From NCBI RefSeq assembly GCF_905163445.1, contig NC_053196.1, forward strand, positions 12,549,501-12,613,500: a stretch of DNA of 64,000 nucleotides, read 5' to 3'. The translations under genes were made by a program, and so were the position numbers. The notes beneath the pieces are model-generated. The model was not told the origin of the DNA. It saw only the letters and a program-made list of their open reading frames with translations, and searched no databases. Of the stretch, positions 59,601-64,000 are shown one piece after another. Source of the DNA: Pararge aegeria (taxonomy: Eukaryota; Arthropoda; Insecta; Lepidoptera; Nymphalidae). Position 1 is the first letter of the stretch. Every line of letters starts with the position of its first letter.

Positions 59601-62600
59601 GCTACAAATAAAATTTAATACTATACTTATATTATAAATTACTCAGAACTTAAATATTTGTCGTCGATAAATTTTAAAGTACTGAATAGTACTATTAATC
59701 CACTCACCATTAGAAAGCTTTTTTGTCAATAATAATAAGATTTTGGCCTAATGGTATTCAAAACCAAGCCAGAAGAAAATCTGTTCGCGATCTGTTATGC
59801 GCTGACTTACTAGCCACTGAAAATACTGGTCTTAAGCAGATTAAATCCACGAATACCTATCTCTTATCTCTTATATATATACTAGCTGTTGCCCGCGACT
59901 TCGTCTGCGTTTGATTTTGTTTTTAAAGTATTCAGTATCGCTAATCCTTAAATGAGTATAGTAGTATATATATATAACATATATAACATGTGACTGTCAA
60001 TTAATTATAGACAAATAATTTGCAATAAAATAAAATTGCGACTATAATTAAAGATCTAAGCTATCCTATCTCTTAAGTTAGACCAGACTGCTCACGGTGT
60101 GCCCATTTAATTCAAAATCGGTTAAGTAGTTTAGGAGTCCATCGCGGACAAACATCGTGACAGGAGATTTATATATATTAAGATATATATATATATATAT
60201 ATATTTCTTGTGTGCGTCACTGAACTTCTTCTAAACGGCTGAACGGCTTCTAGATTCACAAATAAGCCCGACAGATGGCGCTGGGGTCCGCGAGTCTCTT
60301 AATATATCACAAAAAGCTCATTTTAAGTCGAAAAAAATAACTTACACCTTTGCCAGGTACGTTGATCTGATGTAGTTGGGACTTTTGGTTTTCTATAACT
60401 ACATTGCTGTTTTTTACCACCTGAAACACGAAAATCCATTTTAATTCTAATGGTAAAGCGATAGCAAGCATAATTTCAAAGTATAATCATCCATCATCCA
60501 TAGTCATCCATAGTCAATATCAATATGTATTATAATTTATTTATTATTATTAATTAGAACGGCCAAAAGCCAATTACGCGAATTACAAAAAAAAAAACAC
60601 TAAAAAAATAATTAATAGATACCTCCCATACCATCTTAGACTGCATATCTGCTTACCAATAGGTGAGATTACAGTCAAGACTTAATTTGTAGTGGAAAAA
60701 TAAAATGAGAAAAGATCTCGCCTCAGATTGAACTCACAAATTAGGCTGCATTAGCGAGTTTAACGCAGCGATAGACTAGAAATACGCAAATTCAAGATGG
60801 CGTAAATATCGCGAAGTTTTTGGACGAAATAGTCTCACTCGTGGAGGGTCAGCCCTTAGTCTTTGTCCTTACCTCGGAGGATTTAGGTTGAGCATTTGTC
60901 GATTTGAGAATAACATTTTTCGTCGCGTTTGTTATTACTACTTTGCTTTTCGAGGGACCACTGCTCACCGGCACTGAAAATAAAATGATTGGATTTGAAA
61001 CCATTTAAATATTTAATTCTGTTACAGAAATAATGTACTATACTGCTGTACTGTAATGGAGAATGTTTGATACTCAAAAACCTCCAAATTGCTAATAGAA
61101 AATAGCTTCTGGTAATATGAACATCACTTGCACTTATTTATTTTATATATTAGCTTGAAACATAGGCAAAAACTCACCACACCCCATGAGACGCCGATTA
61201 GACGCGTGTTTAGTAAAATTAATCTTAGTGTTTTGTATTACCAAAACACACATTGAACATTGAGCCAATTTTGTTTTTGTGTCAATCTTGAGTTTAATTC
61301 TGGTGCGGTCCGGTGTGGTCAATAATTTATAGTTATTGGGTTTTTCGTTGTAAGGAAAATGGCGGTTTAGTAAAATTATTCTTAGTGTTTTGTATTACCA
61401 AAACATACATTGAACATTGAGCCAATTTTTTTTTCTGTGTCGTGTCTTGAGTTCGATTTCCGATGTGTTCAAAAATTTATAGCTATTAGGTTTATATTTA
61501 GGTTTTTCGTCGTGAAATTATCAGTGCCAGCCCGTAGTACGGTAAATGGCATCATACACCCCCGTATCTCGGGGAGCACGTTAAGCTGTATGCTCCGCTT
61601 ATTTTTTTAAATTCATTTATTTCAAGTAGGTCTTATTATAATCTCTTTTGAAAAGTCTACTGCCGATTTAAGCCCACCAACCCGACAAATGCACAGCCCA
61701 CCAACCCGTAAAATGCACAGCCCACCAATCCGCTTTAGAGCAACGTGGGCCATGGAAAGTTTTAAAAGGATATTTCGTTCCCAGCATAATTTAATTATTT
61801 ATTTTTTCATCTACTTGCATCCATGCCCTTAAAGTCATTTGGTCCTGTTAGGGCGTAGCACTAAGAAACAGTTTGACCCTTATAATTATTACAAATACAC
61901 GAATTCAGGATTCTAATTAGTGTTAGTAGAAATATATGTTAGATGATATTATTAAAGATCGTCAAATTAATAAATCTATTATAATATTAAATAATTGCTC
62001 AGCCAACTGTTTAGTCACTAAGTTATGTTAAAAATAACTGTGGTATGTCATGAAGATAAATTGAAATAAGGCGATTATTTAATTTTATATAACACATAAA
62101 TAATAACATTAGCACGATTGACGAAATATAATTATTAATTATCAAATACCCAGTGATGGAGCAGGCAATAACTTTGTAGTTGGCGGTTGGATGGTTATAA
62201 TTTCTTGCTTTTTCGTCAACTTCACCATACCTTGCTTCGAAGTCGCTGCCATCAGTACCTGAAAATGTTGAAATCTTGCAAGTGGTCCATACATAAACAC
62301 AGGTTTGTATTTTTTTTTTTTTTTTTTTTAATAAATAAATAAATATACTACGACAATACACACATCGCCATCTAGCCCCAAAGTAAGCGTAGCTTGTGTT
62401 ATGGGTACTGAGATAGCTGATGAGTATTTTTTTTATGAATATAATACACATAAATACTTATAATACAGATAAACACCCAGACACTGAAAAACATTCATGT
62501 TCATCACACAAACATTTTCCAGTTGTGGGAATCGAACCCACGACCTTGGACTCAGAAAGCAGGGTCGCTGCCCACTGCGCCACTCAGCCGTAAAATTCAA

Positions 62601-64000
62601 TTGAACAACTATTTTTCGTTACTTTATGTTCAAAATATGTTTCGTCAACTACATAAAAATAATGAATGAAAATATAGTGAAAAATTTATTTGTTCTGTTT
62701 GTTTTTTTTTTTTTTTTAATGTTACCTTATTTCCCAACGTAATGGGCATAGCCTTCGGTGGCATGGTGACATATCGCGCTTTATTGGCGCCACTGGCAGG
62801 CGCTATCTTTGTTATTACTGCCGGCTGGTCGACATTCTGTTTACCTACAACAACGCAAATATAATAAGCATTGGATAGAAGTAGGCGGATTTCCGCAATC
62901 AGGAGCAATCCTCATTGTAAAGTCAACATCTCCTGAGGATGCTCCGGTTTCGGAGCGAAACGTGCGTAGAGGGTACATTGCCAAAGATCTGTTTGGTGGG
63001 GAGTATAAGGAAAAATTAAAGAAATTATAAATTACACCATACACATAAATATATATATAAATATAATAAGGCCTTACCAATATTTTTTTCTATAAATACT
63101 ACCAATCTCATCTGAGTAGTCTTAGTTTATAATTTAAATAGAACTTGTAAAAACCTCATTGTTACAATGAATCAGAATCCAATCGCTACGCACGTTCTTA
63201 TTTTTGCATAGCAAGACTCAAACGTTGGTTGCGTGCATATAGAAGCAGGAAGATGACATACAATGGAAAAACCTCCTACTTTAAGAGTTATATCAAAGAA
63301 TTAGGGTAGGCAGTGCTTTTACGAATGTATGAAGTGCACGCCACTGGTTACGTACCCCAAGCAAAAACGTTGGTCCACCCTTGCGCACCTGAGACGTACC
63401 CGCAGCGAACCCACTAGCAAATCACCAGTGTGACAACGCTTGACGATAACACGTGCGAGCGAGACAGAATGATAAAGAATGAAAGTATTTATGACTAGAA
63501 AACTAAGATAAAACTTTTGGTACATAGTTATTTCAATATTGATAAAATTATATTACCTTGGACTGTGAATACTTTGGTCACCACAGGCTTGGTTTGTGTA
63601 TTGCTGGTACTTTTATTTGGTATCAGCTGTGCCTGAAAGGAAAAATACAAAAAATATTAAAAATATAGTAAGGGCAAATCAGGACCATTTTTACTTTGGG
63701 TTGTTCTCAACTGATTTGGCTCGAACATAGCACAGTATGTAAAATCTTAAATTCTTTATGTTTGTTTGTGGAATTTCCATTCAAACTCCTTCTATTTACA
63801 ATATAATTTATATTAGAGCTTTGAGTGTTCATAAACACTTAAAATATTAGTTTTTAATACAAAAATTAAATTTAAAATCTTCCTTACCTGATCCCCTATA
63901 TACTGTATATTGGGCATATTTTTAGTAGAAGATACAAGTTTTATCTTCTGAGATCCAGAAGGCACCATTATTAACTGCTTTCCTATCTGTGCTGTAACAA
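47691..64000 (-). CDS. lin-54: Protein lin-54 homolog (mip120), CXC-domain subunit of MuvB/DREAM; 16 exons, 5' end outside the window
   Basis: LIN54 is the sequence-specific DNA-binding subunit of MuvB/DREAM; it binds CHR promoter elements of cell-cycle genes. Exons: 64000-63888 (may continue), 63632-63557, 62844-62726, 62258-62150, 60973-60873, 60420-60346, 59048-58934, 56212-56129, 55108-55038, 54068-53796, 53447-53307, 53073-52983, 52348-52141, 51255-51144, 49834-49701, 47916-47691; 2048 nt, 681 visible codons, phases all consistent. The N-terminal part is Thr/Val/Lys-rich and low-complexity, with VPGKGVQYVRI. The 273-bp exon is Glu-rich. The two CXC repeats, CNCTKSQCLKLYCDCF and CNCKRSGCLKNYCECY, keep the tyrosines that enter the DNA minor groove. 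The linker is RNPNAFRPKIG, and the C-terminal helix includes TTEVIEAVCQCLIAAA. The 3'UTR runs into a LINE relic. Confidence 0.95.
47960..48140 (-). mobile_element. LINE C-terminal fragment
   Basis: Minus frame: MSTFKSRVNRHLPAMRVPRV, then SGVIALNRSSINIKKTHEAV. Same family as 15540-15905. lin-54 last intron. Confidence 0.65.
48502..49019. repeat. Compound foldback: large inverted repeat with nested palindromes
   Basis: Outer arms AGTCTCAGAGACTGTACATA and its approximate complement ending CTGTCTCTAAGACT. Inside, a perfect 36-bp pair (48527-48562/48640-48675, starting CCTCTAAAGTCGGTGTTTAT), then CAGTGGCGCGCATAGAGGGT (from 48726) opposite ACCCTCTATGCACGCCACTG (to 48909). The interior is (TA)n rich. 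The CAGTGGCG terminus links part of it to the hAT-type MITE family. lin-54 last intron. Confidence 0.75.
49205..49475 (+). mobile_element. tRNA-derived SINE (second family), full length
   Basis: CGGCCAACTGGCGCAGTGGG head, CCGTGGGTTAGAATACCACA (B box damaged), CAGTGTCTGGGTGTTTATCT, ACAAGCTACGCTTACTTTGG. lin-54 intron 3' of the 49834-49701 exon. Confidence 0.85.
49478..49655 (+). mobile_element. Lep1-type Helitron 5' part
   Basis: TTAATATTATAAATGTGAAA, CAGCTGAACGGATTTACATG, AAATTTGGCATGCATGTAGC, ATGGAAAAGAACATAGGTTA. It stops about 45 nt from the lin-54 donor at 49700. Related to 10508-10925. Confidence 0.75.
49925..50275 (+). mobile_element. Non-autonomous TIR-type element, second copy
   Basis: AAATTGGTTGACTGTAAAAT, GAACGTGACAACGTC near the left end and CGAATTATAAGACGTCAACG at the right, as in 7962-8470. 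The interior has GCTGTCCACGCGGACGCATC. lin-54 intron. Confidence 0.6.
50275..50382 (+). repeat. Dispersed repeat ('AAGCGATTTAGTGTTCCGG' family)
   Basis: ATAAGCGATTTAGTGTTCCG, AGATGTCGCGTGGCAACC, CTAACAGGTTAGCCCGCTAC, TCTTAGGCTGCATG. Cleaner copy than 2755-2910. Confidence 0.65.
50383..50655 (+). mobile_element. tRNA-derived SINE (second family), near-consensus
   Basis: CGGCCGAGTTGCGCAGTGGG head, GTCGTGGGTTCGTTTCCCAC, GTGTGATGAACATGAATGTT, CATAACACAAGCTACGCTTA, GGGGCTAGATGGCGATGTGT and a (TTTA)n tail. lin-54 intron. Confidence 0.85.
50656..50880 (-). mobile_element. RTE-type LINE 3' end
   Basis: Minus strand: CGGAAACTGGCGATTTCGCA, CCGGTAAACGCAGCATTGGT, GATGACATCAAGCGAGTAGG, CAGCAGTGAACGCCCATTGG: the RTE C-terminal pattern also seen at 13780 and 18690, with frameshifts. 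Confidence 0.75.
50885..51125 (-). mobile_element. tRNA-derived SINE (Metulj-like)
   Basis: GTATTCCACCACGCTGGCCC, TGAGAGCATAATGGAGAAGC, CATTGAAGCAAGTAATATTT, GATTTCGAATCACAGCAGGC on the minus strand, and the head GTGATAGCCCAGTGGCTATG. It ends about 20 nt from the lin-54 donor at 51143. Confidence 0.8.
51278..51460 (+). mobile_element. Lep1-type Helitron fragment abutting a lin-54 splice acceptor
   Basis: TCCTACTAATATTATATATG start and TTTACTCTTTCACGCTAAAA. No CTAG-T end. Its start lies 22 nt upstream of the lin-54 exon that begins at 51255. Confidence 0.75.
51485..51555 (-). mobile_element. tRNA-derived SINE (second family), head only
   Basis: Plus-strand CCTGTTGTGGGAATTGAACC, CACAGCCTTTGAGTTGGAAA, GCAGGATCGTTGCC: reverse of the tRNA-like head, diverged. 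lin-54 intron. Confidence 0.65.
52640..52765 (-). mobile_element. hAT-type MITE relic
   Basis: AAAAGCACTGCCTACCCTAA interior and CCTTGTGCACGCCACTG terminus match 21741-21883 in reverse; the other end is decayed. lin-54 intron. Confidence 0.65.
54525..54590 (-). mobile_element. SINE (second family) internal fragment
   Basis: GATAAACAACCAGACACTGG and AAACATTTATGCTCATCGCA are the mid-section of the family in minus orientation. lin-54 intron. Confidence 0.55.
55850..56095 (+). mobile_element. MITE (GGAGACAA-TIR family)
   Basis: GCAGGAGACAAAAATTTTAA at the left and CTTTCCCCGGGGAGACAATT with TGTAACTCGTGCCC at the right; shares TTGATAAAGCTGTGAGAGAA with 59375-59535. lin-54 intron. Confidence 0.65.
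56354..56396. repeat. 20-bp inverted repeat
   Basis: AATGGCGGCTAACGTTAGGG, loop CAT, CCCTAACGTTAGTCGCCATT; one mismatch. lin-54 intron, 100 bp from the LINE end. Confidence 0.75.
56490..58920 (-). mobile_element. LINE with intact RT frame (jockey/CR1 group), 5'-truncated, in a lin-54 intron
   Basis: One uninterrupted minus-strand frame to the stop at 56756; the LINE part starts near 58920 and has about 720 codons. The N-terminal endonuclease domain is missing. The RT domain spans about residues 240-500 of the frame: FRPISVLPTFSKIFEKLI, VFCDLSKAFDCVVHE, IGVPQGSILGPFLFLIYI and the catalytic FADD (456-459). The C-terminal domain ends KSYYSIKDYVNDKKAWV. The 3'UTR (56755-56490) ends in (TTTGACT)n rather than poly(A). 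Lack of disabling mutations suggests a recent insertion. It is in the same direction as lin-54, and its 5' junction lies 10-20 nt after a lin-54 splice donor. The exact clade is not assigned. Confidence 0.92.
59375..59535 (+). mobile_element. MITE with long TIRs nested in a SINE
   Basis: Left GGGCAGGAGACAAAAATTAT then ATCCCC (59375-59400); right GGGGATATAATTGTCTCCTG then CCC (59513-59535). The inverted ends match except for a 3-A gap. 161 bp, no coding capacity; superfamily unclear. Confidence 0.8.
59541..59562 (+). repeat. 22-base C homopolymer
   Basis: Uninterrupted C-run at the place where SINE copies normally have a GGCCCCCCGAAAG stretch; the exact length is likely to be unstable or misassembled. 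Confidence 0.8.
59880..60180 (-). mobile_element. Inverted Helitron end
   Basis: ACTAGCTGTTGCCCGCGACT and TCGTCTGCGTTTGATTTTGT are the reverse complement of the CTAG-T terminus and its hairpin. The other end runs into (TA)n at 60184-60204. lin-54 intron. Confidence 0.6.
60635..60720. repeat. Dispersed repeat end
   Basis: CATACCATCTTAGACTGCAT, GCTTACCAATAGGTGAGATT, ACAGTCAAGACTTAATTTGT; also near 28545-28610 and 2860-2890. Confidence 0.45.
61209..61525 (+). repeat. Tandem duplication, about 157-bp unit, two copies
   Basis: TTTAGTAAAATT, CTTAGTGTTTTGTATTACCA, ACATTGAACATTGAGCCAAT and TTATAG.TATT.GGTTT recur with a period of 157 bp (copies at 61209 and 61366). Non-coding. lin-54 intron. Confidence 0.8.
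61671..61738 (+). repeat. 24-bp minisatellite, three units
   Basis: AGCCCACCAACCCG followed by A/T-variable spacer and ATGCAC, in three successive copies (61671, 61695, 61719). lin-54 intron. Confidence 0.85.
62325..62592 (-). mobile_element. tRNA-derived SINE (second family), full length
   Basis: Minus strand: CGGCTGAGTGGCGCAGTGGG head, CGTGGGTTCGATTCCCACAA B box, GTGTGATGAACATGAATGTT, CAGTGTCTGGGTGTTTATCT, GGGCTAGATGGCGATGTGTG and a TTTATTTATTTATT tail. One of the best-preserved copies. lin-54 intron. Confidence 0.9.
62870..63040 (+). mobile_element. Unclassified dispersed repeat ('CGAAACGTGCGTAGAG' family)
   Basis: GTAAAGTCAACATCTCCTGA, GGAGCGAAACGTGCGTAGAG, AAAGATCTGTTTGGTGGGGA, AAAGAAATTATAAATTACAC. 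It begins about 25-30 nt from the lin-54 acceptor at 62845. Confidence 0.65.
63215..63346 (+). mobile_element. hAT-type MITE relic
   Basis: TTGGTTGCGTGCATATAGAA left end, TTAGGGTAGGCAGTGCTTTT interior, GAAGTGCACGCCACTG right end; matches 21741-21883 with a decayed left terminus. lin-54 intron. Confidence 0.7.

Larger units (their letters stand above)
59130..59605 (-). mobile_element. tRNA-derived SINE (Metulj-like), split by a MITE
   Basis: Left part 59130-59370 (TTAAGGCCATAGTCCACCAC, TTCACCGTTGAAGCAAGTGA) and right part 59563-59605 (GGTGAAGTCGAGTTCCTACA, GTGTGCTATCACCGCT) together make one SINE, separated by the element at 59375-59535 and a 22-C run. lin-54 intron. Confidence 0.85.

Overview
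The window is a piece of insect nuclear genome and almost certainly lepidopteran, probably a butterfly. It is AT-rich, its genes have short exons with GT-AG introns, and it is crowded with repeat families typical of Lepidoptera: Lep1-type Helitrons that start TC-CTACTAATATTATAAATG and end CTAG-T, two tRNA-derived SINE families (one Metulj-like), RTE-type and jockey/CR1-type LINE ends, and small hAT-like and other TIR elements. Family names come from remembered family features; no database was searched.

Five host genes were assembled exon by exon, with phase agreeing at every junction. (1) NDUFS1, the 75-kDa iron-sulfur subunit of respiratory complex I, minus strand, 13 coding exons, 16245-29634. 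(2) eEF1B beta, the exchange factor of translation elongation factor 1, plus strand, 3 coding exons, 30653-32104, head-to-head with NDUFS1 across about 1 kb. (3) Erlin, an SPFH protein of the ER membrane, minus strand, 6 coding exons, 32563-35408, tail-to-tail with eEF1B beta. (4) An arthropod SmydA-type MYND/SET protein, minus strand, 9 coding exons, 36351-43213. (5) lin-54/mip120, the CXC-domain DNA-binding subunit of the MuvB/DREAM complex, minus strand, 16 exons visible from 64000 down to the stop at 47691; its 5' end is outside the window.

Positions 1-16244 hold no intact gene. The stretch is a mosaic of repeats plus two exon-like blocks (11376-11530 and 12389-12553) that read as a coiled-coil, CFAP210/CCDC173-like protein with a frameshift at an A-run, so probably a decaying gene or remnant. 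The introns of NDUFS1, SmydA and lin-54 carry many repeats, including a LINE with an uninterrupted 700-residue reverse-transcriptase frame in lin-54. Several repeat boundaries lie within about 25 bases of functional splice sites.

The genes do not form a pathway; this is ordinary housekeeping synteny (respiration, translation, ER quality control, a putative methyltransferase, cell-cycle transcription). The unusual content is in the repeats: a Helitron carrying a duplicated 290-bp segment found again 2 kb away, a 520-bp compound foldback, a hAT MITE with a perfect 8-bp target duplication, nested insertions, and perfect inverted repeats. I found no clearly new biological system.
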